From Gemmatimonadota bacterium (lineage in GTDB: Bacteria > Latescibacterota > UBA2968), in contig PBWH01000006.1 of the NCBI GenBank assembly GCA_002727195.1, positions 195,018 through 259,017 on the forward strand: a stretch of 64,000 bases of DNA, in the 5' to 3' direction. Below are positions 53,779 through 62,147 of this stretch, in pieces; position 1 is the stretch's first letter; each line of letters opens with the position of its first letter. Made by a program: the position numbers and the translations under genes. The notes beneath the pieces were generated by a model. It searched no databases. It saw only the letters and a list, made by a program, of their open reading frames with translations, and was not told the origin of the DNA.

Positions 53779-54057
53779 ATGGATCTTGAGCATTGGCGTG
53801 GTCAGATTGACCATCTCAATCGTCGCCTTGTCGAACTGCTGAACGAACGCGCTCGCTGTGCGATCGAAGTCGGCAAGATCAAGCGTGCGGAGGGTAAGCC
53901 GCTCTACGCTCCTGAACGCGAGACCGCCGTGTTGAATCAACTGAAGGAGCTGAATCAGGGGCCGTTTAGCGATGATGCGGTCCAACGGATTTTCAGGCAG
54001 ATTATCGACGAGACGCTCCGCCTCGAGCAGGATCACGCCGAGGAAGAAGAGCGCTAG
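53779..54057 (+). CDS. Chorismate mutase, AroQ type
   Basis: 92-aa helical chorismate mutase converting chorismate to prephenate. Typical residues: DLEHWRGQIDHLNRRLVELL, VGKIKRAEGKPLYAPERE and IFRQIIDETLRLEQ. It starts at ATG 53779 with AGGGGA upstream; the frame extends to ATG 53755 but that start lacks a ribosome site. It diverts chorismate towards Tyr/Phe, just after the Trp genes and before DAHP synthase and tyrA. Confidence 0.92.
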   Translation: MDLEHWRGQIDHLNRRLVELLNERARCAIEVGKIKRAEGKPLYAPERETAVLNQLKELNQGPFSDDAVQRIFRQIIDETLRLEQDHAEEEER

Positions 54058-54095
54058 TCGAGATAAAGAGTGGTTAAGGACCGTCCCTCGGTACA

Positions 54096-54171
54096 CCCAT
54101 CGCCTCCCGGGTCGATGGGCACTCGGGATGAACGGTGTATATACTTTCTGAACGTCCGGGGAAACCCCGGA
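54096..54171 (+). promoter_or_regulatory. Leader region of DAHP synthase with two hairpins and promoter-like sequence
   Basis: CCCATCG/CGATGGG (54096-54119, ten-base loop) and the tight TCCGGGG-AAA-CCCCGGA (54155-54171) bracket TATACT (54140-54145), a possible -10 without a clear -35. No T-run follows either hairpin. Together they suggest an independently controlled promoter or a leader for the second aromatic gene group. Confidence 0.4.
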
Positions 54172-54196
54172 ACTCAATACTGTTAGAGGAATAAGA

Positions 54197-55225
54197 ATGT
54201 CATTTGAACTTATCGGGGAGATTCCGCTTCCTGAAACGATTCGAGAGATGCACCCGGTCACCCCGGAGATGCAAAAAATCAAGGCACGACGCGACGCAGA
54301 GATTCGGGACATCTTCCTGCGTAAGTCGAACAAGATGTTGCTGATCATCGGGCCCTGTTCGGCTCACAATGAAGATGCGGTGTGCGAGTATGTGAGCCGG
54401 TTGGCGAAGCTTCAGGATGAGGTGACTGACAAGCTCGTCCTGTGTCAGCGTGTCTACACCAACAAGCCGCGGACGACAGGAGAGGGTTACAAGGGCATGG
54501 CCCATCAGCCGGATCCCGAGAAGGACCCGGATCTGGTTGAGGGGATCGTGGCGATCCGCAAGATGCACATCAGGGCGTTCTGCGAATCCGGATTGACTGC
54601 CGCTGATGAGATGCTTTATCCGGGCAATTTTCCGTATCTCGAAGATGTACTGAGCTATGTGGCTGTTGGGGCCCGGTCTGTCGAGAATCAGGAACACCGG
54701 CTGACCATTAGCGGGCTGGATGTGCCGGCGGGGATGAAGAACCCGACGGGCGGAGACATCAGCGTGATGCTGAACGCCATCCGGGCCGCGCAGATCCCGC
54801 ACGAGTTCACGTATAACCGGTGGATTGCCCGGACGGAGGGGAACCCGCTGGCGCACGCGATTCTCAGGGGCTACGTGGACGCATCGGGGAGGAGCTTCCC
54901 GAACTATCACTACGAGGATCTGGCCTTTATCTCCGAGCAGTACATGAGCCGGGGACTGGAGAATCCGATCCTGATCGTGGACACGAATCACAACAACTCG
55001 AACAAGCAATTCGCTGAACAGCCGCGAATCGGTCTCGAGGTGATGAGAAGCCGTCAGAGCTCGAACGAAATTAGAGACATCGTTCGCGGGATGATGGTCG
55101 AGAGCTATCTCGTTGAGGGGAGTCAGGGCGTTGAAGACGGGGTGTTCGGTAAGTCGATCACCGATCCGTGTCTGGGCTGGGTCGACTCTGAGCGGTTTGT
55201 GAAGGATCTGGCGGAGCGCGTCTAA
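54197..55225 (+). CDS. 3-deoxy-7-phosphoheptulonate synthase, type I (AroG-like)
   Basis: 342-aa entry enzyme of the shikimate pathway, condensing PEP and erythrose 4-phosphate. It shows LLIIGPCSAHNEDA, KPRTTGEGYKGM, SVENQEHRLTISGLDVPAGMKNPTGG in parts, and ILIVDTNHNNSNK for metal binding. Its length matches E. coli AroG/F/H. Feedback control by Tyr, Phe or Trp cannot be assigned. It starts at ATG 54197 with AGAGGA upstream and lies before tyrA. Confidence 0.95.
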   Translation: MSFELIGEIPLPETIREMHPVTPEMQKIKARRDAEIRDIFLRKSNKMLLIIGPCSAHNEDAVCEYVSRLAKLQDEVTDKLVLCQRVYTNKPRTTGEGYKGMAHQPDPEKDPDLVEGIVAIRKMHIRAFCESGLTAADEMLYPGNFPYLEDVLSYVAVGARSVENQEHRLTISGLDVPAGMKNPTGGDISVMLNAIRAAQIPHEFTYNRWIARTEGNPLAHAILRGYVDASGRSFPNYHYEDLAFISEQYMSRGLENPILIVDTNHNNSNKQFAEQPRIGLEVMRSRQSSNEIRDIVRGMMVESYLVEGSQGVEDGVFGKSITDPCLGWVDSERFVKDLAERV

Positions 55226-55239
55226 ACCGGGTAGTTCGG

Positions 55240-56349
55240 ATGTCTGATCCCGACTTTACAAACGATACGATTGCGATCGCCGGTGTCGGCCTGATCGGGG
55301 GATCCCTCGGGCTGGCGTTCAAGCGAGCGGGGATCGGAAAACGCATCATCGGGATCAGTCGGGCGAAGACGATCGATCGAGCTATCGCCAGCGGCGCTGT
55401 CGACGACGGCGTTCCTTACGAGTCGCTATCGTCGGCTTCCGCCCAGGCGGACGTGCTGTTTCTGTGTACACCGATCTTGAGAATCCTCGAGATGCTGCCG
55501 GAGACACTCGAGCACTCGAAGGCGGGCTGTATCGTCACCGACGTCGGGAGTACGAAGGCCGCGGTCGTGGCAGCGGCTACCGATACCGGGCGGACGGATG
55601 TGACCTTTATCGGTGGGCACCCGATGGCGGGGTCGGAGTGGAAGGGAGTTGATGCTGCCGACCCGTTTCTGTTCCAGAACGCTATATACGTGCTGACACC
55701 GCCCGAAGGTTGCGATCGTGAGCCTGTCGACCGGCTGGGTGCGATGGTCACGCGGGTCGGGGCACACGTCATAGAGATGGCTCCTGATACGCACGACCGG
55801 ATGGCGGCTGCGATCAGTCACGTCCCGCAGATTATGGCCACCGCACTCGTCGGGTTGGTCGGACAGATGAACGAGAAGGATGGCCTTGCCCTCAAGATGG
55901 CGGCGGGCGGATTCCGTGATATGACTCGGATCGCCTCCAGCCCGTATGCGATGTGGCGAGACATCTGTCAGACGAACGCGGTACCGATTCGCGAAACCAT
56001 CGATGCGTATGTTGCAGCCCTGAACGTTGTGAAGGACCGGATAGAGGATCCGTCGCTCGAGCAGTCGTTCTCGTACGCAAACGACGTGAGAGATCGGATC
56101 CCAAAGGATTCGAAGGGGTTTCTGAACCCGCTGTCGGAATTGATGCTAGTTGTAGAGGATAAACCGGGTGTGATTGCCGAAGTGGCGACGGCTTTGGCGA
56201 ACGCGGATATCAACATCCGAGACATTGAAGTTCTGAAGGTTCGTGAGGGTGAAGGCGGTTCGATTCGGCTCGGATTGAGTTCTGACGAAGACAGGCAGAA
56301 GGGCAGCCGAATCGTGACCGACCTTGGATATACCGTTCTATCGAGGTAG
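55240..56349 (+). CDS. tyrA: Prephenate dehydrogenase with ACT domain
   Basis: 369-aa enzyme of tyrosine synthesis. The N-terminal NAD loop is IAGVGLIGGSLGLAFKRAG. The catalytic region includes GGHPMAGSEWKGVD and AAAISHVPQIMATAL, with AAGGFRDMTRIASS following. The last 80 residues (MLVVEDKPGVIAEVATALAN ... NIRDIEVLK) form an ACT domain, suggesting amino-acid feedback. It starts at ATG 55240, 14 bases after DAHP synthase. Confidence 0.94.
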   Translation: MSDPDFTNDTIAIAGVGLIGGSLGLAFKRAGIGKRIIGISRAKTIDRAIASGAVDDGVPYESLSSASAQADVLFLCTPILRILEMLPETLEHSKAGCIVTDVGSTKAAVVAAATDTGRTDVTFIGGHPMAGSEWKGVDAADPFLFQNAIYVLTPPEGCDREPVDRLGAMVTRVGAHVIEMAPDTHDRMAAAISHVPQIMATALVGLVGQMNEKDGLALKMAAGGFRDMTRIASSPYAMWRDICQTNAVPIRETIDAYVAALNVVKDRIEDPSLEQSFSYANDVRDRIPKDSKGFLNPLSELMLVVEDKPGVIAEVATALANADINIRDIEVLKVREGEGGSIRLGLSSDEDRQKGSRIVTDLGYTVLSR

Positions 56350-56358
56350 TGAGATCGT

Positions 56359-57678
56359 ATGGCTGAAGTGGTAGAGGAACGGGAAGAGGCCGTCGAGCCT
56401 GTCCAGCGGGTTCGAAAGCTGGAGGGCTCGGTCGACGTTCCGGGTAGTGAACCGGTGTCCGTTCAGGCGTTGGCGCTTGCCGCGAAGGTATCGGGGGAGT
56501 CTACGATCGCCCGTTGTGCCACGACACCCGGTGTCAGACGGTTCGCAGAGCAGTTGGGCCAGCTGGGTGTGTCGGTGACCTTCGATGGCGAGACGGTCAC
56601 CGTGACCGGCGGCGACCTGCAACAGCCGGAGGGGGAGATCGCGGCTGAATCTGTCGAATCCTACGCTGCGTTCGCCGGTTTGGGGATCGGTCGGTCAGCG
56701 GTCCTGACCGGGGAAGAGGTGTTCAAAGCCGATGCTGGCCGGATCCTGGATGTGCTGAACGGGTTCGACGCGGTCGTCCGTCACGCCGAGGATACTCCGT
56801 TTCCAGCTGACCTCGGGAAGGTGTTCCCCAAGCCGGGTACCTATCAGCTCGGTCAGCCTGACTCCAACGTGAAGACTGCGCTCTTTCTTGGCGCGCTGGA
56901 GCAGGAAGGGACGTTCGAGCTTCAGCAAGGCCTGTCCGGAGAGGATGATCTCGAAGTCCTGTTTCGTCGAGCGAAGGGTAAGCTGGAGAAGGGGCGGATC
57001 GAGGATGCGGATGGGTATCAGATCGTGTATGAGGGCCCTCAGACCTTGGAGGGAAGGGACCATGAGCTTCCGGGTGATGCGACGGGGACGTTGTTCATCC
57101 TGGCCGCAGCGGCCTGTCGTCCCAAGTCAGAGGTTGAGGTGCTCCATGCCGGGAGCGATTGGCGAACACGGCGACTGATCGATCTGCTCCGCCGATTGGA
57201 CCTCAAGATCCAGATCGAGAAGACGCGAACGGGATCAGGATTCAGCACGCGGACCCTGAAGGTGTCATCCAGCGACCTACGTCGCATCAAGATCGCGGAC
57301 GAGTATGCCGAACTGTTCATGGACGAAGCTCCGACATTTGCGGTCGTCGGAGCCTGTGCGATCGGTGAGACGGTCATTCGGGATATTGCGCCGCTTCGGG
57401 AGGGGGATCGGGATGTGATCGCCCTGACCGTCGAGGGGCTTCGCCGGATGGGTGTCAGGGTGGGCGAAATGCCGGACGGTCTGGTTATCCAGGGGGTGAA
57501 TGCCCTGCAGGGCTCTGAGGTCGACGCTGGAGGAGATCCTCGCGTCGGCATTGCTTTCACGATCGCTGGGATGGCCGCGGAAGGTGAAACGCGTGTCCTG
57601 AATCCGGGTCCAATTGAGGAAACCTATCCTGGCGTTCTGTCCAGGATCGAATCTGTAGCCGTAGCCGGGAGATCATAA
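56359..57678 (+). CDS. AroA-like (EPSP synthase fold) protein without catalytic residues
   Basis: 439-aa protein in the expected position and length of AroA, with the two-lobed repeat pattern visible (LEGSVDVPGS, DSNVKTALFLGAL, HELPGDATGTLFILAAA, MDEAPTFAVVGACAIGETVIRD, GDPRVGIAFTIAG). The catalytic and substrate residues are mostly lost. PGSKSxSNR reads PGSEPVSVQ (Lys22-equivalent is Glu), LGNAGTxxRP reads AAESVESYAAF, KESDR reads REGDRD, NDHRMAM reads GDPRVGIA, and the late AKTFP lysine reads EETYP. The Asp313-type residue remains. EPSP synthase activity is not expected. It may be a pseudoenzyme or altered function; if active AroA exists it must be elsewhere. Confidence 0.8.
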   Translation: MAEVVEEREEAVEPVQRVRKLEGSVDVPGSEPVSVQALALAAKVSGESTIARCATTPGVRRFAEQLGQLGVSVTFDGETVTVTGGDLQQPEGEIAAESVESYAAFAGLGIGRSAVLTGEEVFKADAGRILDVLNGFDAVVRHAEDTPFPADLGKVFPKPGTYQLGQPDSNVKTALFLGALEQEGTFELQQGLSGEDDLEVLFRRAKGKLEKGRIEDADGYQIVYEGPQTLEGRDHELPGDATGTLFILAAAACRPKSEVEVLHAGSDWRTRRLIDLLRRLDLKIQIEKTRTGSGFSTRTLKVSSSDLRRIKIADEYAELFMDEAPTFAVVGACAIGETVIRDIAPLREGDRDVIALTVEGLRRMGVRVGEMPDGLVIQGVNALQGSEVDAGGDPRVGIAFTIAGMAAEGETRVLNPGPIEETYPGVLSRIESVAVAGRS

Positions 57679-57818
57679 TGAGAGTGCTATTCAAGCTGAC
57701 GCTGATGCTGATGCTCTGCGTCCTGGGCGGAGTCGCCTTTATTCGATATGCCTACGGGTGCTCGTGGCGTGAGAGTTTCGACATTGCCGATCAGTTTTTG
57801 GAAGATGTGTTGGGCTAG
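57678..57818 (+). CDS. 46-aa single-span membrane peptide
   Basis: The ATG overlaps the AroA-like stop as TAATG. The product has a basic start (MRVLFK), a strong membrane segment LTLMLMLCVLGGVAFI (about 7-22), and an acidic tail (SFDIADQFLEDVLG). Frame, start overlap and composition suggest a real gene, though it is short and I know no family. Confidence 0.5.
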   Translation: MRVLFKLTLMLMLCVLGGVAFIRYAYGCSWRESFDIADQFLEDVLG

Positions 57819-57925
57819 TTGGTGTATCCGTAGACGACAAGTAGAGACGAAAAGCGCAGGAAAAAGGCGCGTGGGGCTTGGGGCAACCAGATCTGCCACA
57901 ACTGCCTGAGCGACATTGATCGGAT

Positions 57926-57958
57926 GTCCGCTCCCCTCTACCGCAAGGGGGAAAGGAC
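57926..57958. repeat. Imperfect inverted repeat between the membrane peptide and aroE
   Basis: GTCC and CTCCCCT pair loosely with AGGGGG and GGAC around TACCGCA. The 250-base gap 57819-58069 otherwise shows no gene, RNA or clear promoter. Confidence 0.35.
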
Positions 57959-58069
57959 GGTTGCGCTGAAGCAGCATGGAGGCGGAACCCGGTGAGGGCC
58001 GAGACCCGGAAGTGATTAGCTTCCTTTGACACGGGCCATCGACACGCAGGCGGAGAGAACAGGAATCCA

Positions 58070-58933
58070 TTGAATATCAAGGCGTCAAGCCAGGTGCTGG
58101 GGGTGATCGGGGATCCGATTGCGCACAGTTTTTCGCCTGACATGCATAACGCGGCGATCGACGCCCTGGGTGTCGATTTTTGCTATGTGGCGTTTCACGT
58201 CTCACCCGACAGGGTGGGGGAAGCGGTGAACGGGCTTCGTGGGCTTGAAATTCTTGGCCTCAACGTGACGATTCCGCACAAGCTTGCCGTGATGGAGCAC
58301 GTCGACCGGATTAGTGAGGAGGCGCTCGCAGTCGGCGCGGTGAACACGATCCACAACGAAGACGGCAACCTCACTGGACATAATACCGACGTCTACGGGG
58401 TGGTCAAGGCGATCGAGCGGGTCGTCGGGGTGACCACGTTTCCTGAAAACTGTGTGGTTCTGGGAGCCGGTGGGGCGGCACGTGCGGTTACCTATGCGCT
58501 CGGCTCGCGCGACGAGGTCAAGCAGGTGACGGTCATGAACCGTACTGTCGAACGTGCGGAATCGCTTGCGGCGGATATGGAGAAGATCACAGGGAAGCGT
58601 ATTGTGCCGGAAGCTCTCGATGCCCCGACCGAGGCGCGCGTGTTTGGCGATGCGAGACTGGTCGTGAATACGACTTCTGTCGGTATGCATCCAAAGACCG
58701 ACGCGAGCCCGCTGCTGGATCCGGCTCACGTCCGGCCGGATCTCATCCTATATGACACTGTATTCAACCCGCTCGAGACGCAGATGATGCGTGAATTCAA
58801 GGCCCAGGGAGCACCGGCGTTCGGCGGCCTGGACATGCTGGTCTTCCAGGGCGCCCGGTCATTCGAAATCTGGACGGGAATCGAACCGCCTACAGACGTG
58901 ATGAAGCAGGCCGTCGTCGGTCGGTTCGCCTGA
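58070..58933 (+). CDS. aroE: Shikimate dehydrogenase
   Basis: 287-aa NADPH enzyme of the shikimate route. The substrate site is visible in GDPIAHSFSPDMHNAAIDAL and NVTIPHKLAVMEHVD, where the catalytic Lys lies. NTIHNEDGNLTGHNTD contains the catalytic Asp. The cofactor loop is VLGAGGAARAVTYALG, and NTTSVGMHP and FGGLDMLVFQG follow. It starts at TTG 58070 with AGGA five bases upstream. Its stop overlaps the next ATG. Confidence 0.95.
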   Translation: MNIKASSQVLGVIGDPIAHSFSPDMHNAAIDALGVDFCYVAFHVSPDRVGEAVNGLRGLEILGLNVTIPHKLAVMEHVDRISEEALAVGAVNTIHNEDGNLTGHNTDVYGVVKAIERVVGVTTFPENCVVLGAGGAARAVTYALGSRDEVKQVTVMNRTVERAESLAADMEKITGKRIVPEALDAPTEARVFGDARLVVNTTSVGMHPKTDASPLLDPAHVRPDLILYDTVFNPLETQMMREFKAQGAPAFGGLDMLVFQGARSFEIWTGIEPPTDVMKQAVVGRFA

Positions 58934-59673
58934 TGTCGGCGGGAGCGGGGCCCATGGACGAGCGCGTACTGACAGATCCACGACGGAAACGTCAGTTCGT
59001 CCGCGGCATGTTCGACGGGATCGCGGGGACCTACGATCTGTTGAATCACCTGCTCAGTGCGGGGATCGACGTGATCTGGCGGAAGCGAACGGTCGATCTC
59101 CTGCGCCCCGAACCGGGTTGGCACGTGCTTGATCTGGCGACGGGAACCGGAGACCTCGGGTTCGAGACCGCGAAGCGTGATCCGGGCATCGTGGTCACGG
59201 GGGCGGACGTTTCCGTCGGGATGCTACGTCACGGGGTCGACAAGGAGCGTGGACGTCCTGAATGTCTCGACTTTCTGGCCGGAGACGCTGAGCAACTTCC
59301 GTTTCCCGATGCATCCTTCGATGGGGTAACGATCGGTTTTGGCATCCGGAATTTTGCCGAGATCGATCGCGGGCTCTTTGAGATCAACCGCGTGATGCGT
59401 CCTGGAGGACGTCTGGCTGTGCTCGAGTTCTCCAAGCCGTCCACGCCGCTGATACGGGGCATCTACTTCTTGTACTTCAAGCGTATTCTCCCCTTGGTCG
59501 GGAAGCTCGTCTCCCGCGACCCGAAAGCCTATACCTATCTGTATGAGTCCGTGATGCTGTTCCCGGAGGGGGAGACCTTCTGTCAGCACTTGAGCGAGGC
59601 CGGTTTCGAGTCAGTGGAACAGGTAGGGCTCTCGTTCGGAATCGCGTCCATCTATACCTGCAGCAAGCTTTAG
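58933..59673 (+). CDS. ubiE: Demethylmenaquinone/ubiquinone C-methyltransferase
   Basis: 246-aa SAM-dependent methyltransferase of the UbiE/MenG family. Motifs: YDLLNHLLSAGIDVIWR, SAM loop VLDLATGTGDLG, FPDASFDGVTIGFGIRNF, VMRPGGRLAVLEFSKP and the end SFGIASIYTCSKL. It methylates a quinone precursor. In a lineage with no other quinone genes in view, menaquinone (menG role) is more likely, but this is not shown. Translationally coupled to aroE. Confidence 0.92.
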   Translation: MSAGAGPMDERVLTDPRRKRQFVRGMFDGIAGTYDLLNHLLSAGIDVIWRKRTVDLLRPEPGWHVLDLATGTGDLGFETAKRDPGIVVTGADVSVGMLRHGVDKERGRPECLDFLAGDAEQLPFPDASFDGVTIGFGIRNFAEIDRGLFEINRVMRPGGRLAVLEFSKPSTPLIRGIYFLYFKRILPLVGKLVSRDPKAYTYLYESVMLFPEGETFCQHLSEAGFESVEQVGLSFGIASIYTCSKL

Positions 59674-59683
59674 GAGTCAGCTC

Positions 59684-61384
59684 TTGTCGAACCCGTTTGT
59701 CGATGCCATCAGCGAGCAAGTGTCCAAAGCGACCGGATTAGAGTCCGGTCAGGTCGCGGACCTGCTCGAAATACCGCCCAATCCGGATATGGGTGACTAT
59801 GCCCTCCCGTGCTTCACGCTTGCCAAGACGATGCGGAAAGCGCCTAACCTGATCGCTGAAGAGTTGAGTGATCAGGTGGAGGTGGGGGGCACGATAACCG
59901 AAGTGAAGCCGGCCGGCCCGTACCTCAACTTCTTCGTGTCGAAGTCGGACCTGGTAACAGGAACGATGGCGCGAGTGCTGGCTGAGGGGGAACAATACGG
60001 TCGGTCGAAGGTCGGTGAGGGTAAGACGATCGTTGTCGACTTCTCTTCGCCGAACATCGCTAAGCCGTTTACGATCGGCCATCTCCGAACGACGGCCATC
60101 GGGAACAGCTTGGTAAGGATTCACGAAGCGCTCGGCTGGAAAGTCGTCGGGGTCAATTACCTGGGCGATTGGGGTGCCCCTCACGGGATGAACATCGCTG
60201 CCTACAAGGCCTGGGGGGATGAGGACAAGGTCCGGCAGAACCCTCCATACGAACTCTTCAACCTGTATGTGAAGTTCAATGCCGAGGTCGAATCGGACCC
60301 GTCACTGACAGAATCGGCGCAAGCGTGGACCCGGAATCTGGAAGCCGGTGATGAGGAAGCCCTCACACTCTGGAAGTGGTTCCGCGAAGAAACGATCGAA
60401 GATTTCAAGCGCGTCTACCGTCGTATGGGGGTCGAGTTCTCCGACTACAGCGGAGAGAGCCTGTATCACGAACCCTCAACCCGGCTGGTCGAGAAGCTGA
60501 CGGAGGATGGGCTGGCAGTCGAAAGTGAGGGCGCGCTGGTCGTGAAGTTCGATGACGACATGACTCCGGCGGTTCTTCAGACCAGCCACGGGACTATTGT
60601 CTACCTGGGCCGAGACCTGTGCGCAGCCGCCGATCGAAAGGCGCGCTACGATTTCGACAAGATGCTCTACGTGGTGGGGGCGGAACAGACGCTGCACTTC
60701 AAACAGCTGTTCCGGACTCTCAAGATGATGGGGCACGACTGGGCGGATAACTGTGCGCACGTGCCGTTCGGGTTGATCAACTTCAAGGGGATGAAGATGT
60801 CGACCCGGAAAGGGAACGTCATCTTTCTCGAAGAGGTGCTGGACCGAGCCGTCGAGCTAACGCATGAGATAATCGAAGAGAAGAACCCGGATCTGTCGAA
60901 CAAGGATCAGGTGGCCAAGGATGTGGGGATCGGCGCGATCATTTACGCCGACCTGGATTCGCGGCGAACGCGAGACGTCGTGTTCGAGTGGGAAGAGATT
61001 CTCAACTTTACCGGAGAGACGGGACCTTACATCCAGTACACTCACGCGCGTTATTGCAGCGTGCTTCGGAAGTTCGAGCAAACGATTCCGCCTGAAGACG
61101 TCGATCTGAGCTTGCTGTCTGAACCCGAGGCGGTCGCTGTCGTAAAGTGCCTTGATGACTATCCGAAGAAGATCGAGCAGTCAGCGGAGAACCACGAGCC
61201 CTCACAGATCGCGACCTATCTGATCGATCTGTGCACGGAAGCGAACCGGTTCTACACGGCTTGCCGGGTCGTTTCGGAAGACGAAGCCCTGACGCGTGCT
61301 CGAGTGACACTCGTCTATGCGATCAAGACCGTGTTGAAGAGTGGTTTGGGCCTGCTCGGGATGAAGGCGCCGGAGGAGATGTGA
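59684..61384 (+). CDS. argS: Arginyl-tRNA synthetase
   Basis: 566-aa class I synthetase. It has an N-terminal Add-1 domain, then DFSSPNIAKPFTIGHLRTTA with the HIGH motif (TIGH). YLGDWGAPHGMNI and the KMSKS-like MKMSTRKGNVIFLEEV follow. The C-terminal DALR anticodon-binding domain ends LKSGLGLLGMKAPEEM. The start is TTG 59684 with AGGAG seven bases upstream. Complete. Confidence 0.96.
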   Translation: MSNPFVDAISEQVSKATGLESGQVADLLEIPPNPDMGDYALPCFTLAKTMRKAPNLIAEELSDQVEVGGTITEVKPAGPYLNFFVSKSDLVTGTMARVLAEGEQYGRSKVGEGKTIVVDFSSPNIAKPFTIGHLRTTAIGNSLVRIHEALGWKVVGVNYLGDWGAPHGMNIAAYKAWGDEDKVRQNPPYELFNLYVKFNAEVESDPSLTESAQAWTRNLEAGDEEALTLWKWFREETIEDFKRVYRRMGVEFSDYSGESLYHEPSTRLVEKLTEDGLAVESEGALVVKFDDDMTPAVLQTSHGTIVYLGRDLCAAADRKARYDFDKMLYVVGAEQTLHFKQLFRTLKMMGHDWADNCAHVPFGLINFKGMKMSTRKGNVIFLEEVLDRAVELTHEIIEEKNPDLSNKDQVAKDVGIGAIIYADLDSRRTRDVVFEWEEILNFTGETGPYIQYTHARYCSVLRKFEQTIPPEDVDLSLLSEPEAVAVVKCLDDYPKKIEQSAENHEPSQIATYLIDLCTEANRFYTACRVVSEDEALTRARVTLVYAIKTVLKSGLGLLGMKAPEEM

Positions 61385-61433
61385 GAGAAGTCAAAAGTAA
61401 AAAACCAAAAATCAGAATTGAGAAGCGGTCGGC

Positions 61434-62147
61434 ATGACGGGGGAGAAGCGCATACTGCACTGTGACACGTGCGGGAAAGAGACGGAGCATCTGCACCGGG
61501 ATGTGCTGGATACGGATTACAATGCGATCCTCAAGCCAGCGATGTGGAACTGCGAGTCGTGCTACCGGAACAAGCGAGCCCTGCGTGCGCTCGGCGGTCG
61601 TCCGAAGTCGATCCTCGGTGGGAAGCCGCTGTTCGTGACGGGGTTCATGGCGACAGGGAAGAGCAAGATCAGTCCGATCTTGGCTGCACTTACGGACCGT
61701 GACTATCTCGACACGGACGAGATGATTGTGGAGAAGGTGGGCAAGTCGATCCCGGAAATATTCGAGGCTGACGGCGAGGAAGCTTTCCGTGATCTGGAGT
61801 ATCAGTGTGTGTCAGAGGCGGCCGATCGACAACGTACCATCGTGTCTCTGGGTGGAGGGGCAGTCACATTCGAGCGGAACTGGCAGGTAGTGGAAAAGGC
61901 TGGTGTCAGTCTTTGCATACAAGCCAGTGTCGATACCATTTTCACCCGAGTCGCCTGTAAACGTGACGAGCGACCGCTGCTCGCCGGGCTTTCGGATGAT
62001 GAATGTCGCGCAAAGATCGCCTCGATGCTCGAGGACCGCGGAGACTGCTACAATCGGTCCAACGTGTTCGTGACGTCGGATGAGGTCAAGAGTCCCGAGG
62101 ATACCGCCGTGGAGGCGTTCCATCTACTGAAGCAGCTCGCTCAATGA
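61434..62147 (+). CDS. aroK: Shikimate kinase with N-terminal zinc-ribbon domain
   Basis: 237-aa protein. Residues 1-50 carry two CxxC pairs (C10/C13 in CDTCGKE and C40/C43 in CESCYRNK), the layout of a small zinc ribbon, ahead of a complete shikimate kinase. The kinase has P-loop GFMATGKSKIS, LDTDEMIVEKVG, GEEAFRDLE with substrate Arg, SLGGGAVTF, a RPLL lid arginine and DCYNRSN. Typical AroK is about 170 aa without the ribbon. It starts at ATG 61434 and its stop overlaps aroB by ATGA. It acts before the AroA step. Confidence 0.9.
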   Translation: MTGEKRILHCDTCGKETEHLHRDVLDTDYNAILKPAMWNCESCYRNKRALRALGGRPKSILGGKPLFVTGFMATGKSKISPILAALTDRDYLDTDEMIVEKVGKSIPEIFEADGEEAFRDLEYQCVSEAADRQRTIVSLGGGAVTFERNWQVVEKAGVSLCIQASVDTIFTRVACKRDERPLLAGLSDDECRAKIASMLEDRGDCYNRSNVFVTSDEVKSPEDTAVEAFHLLKQLAQ

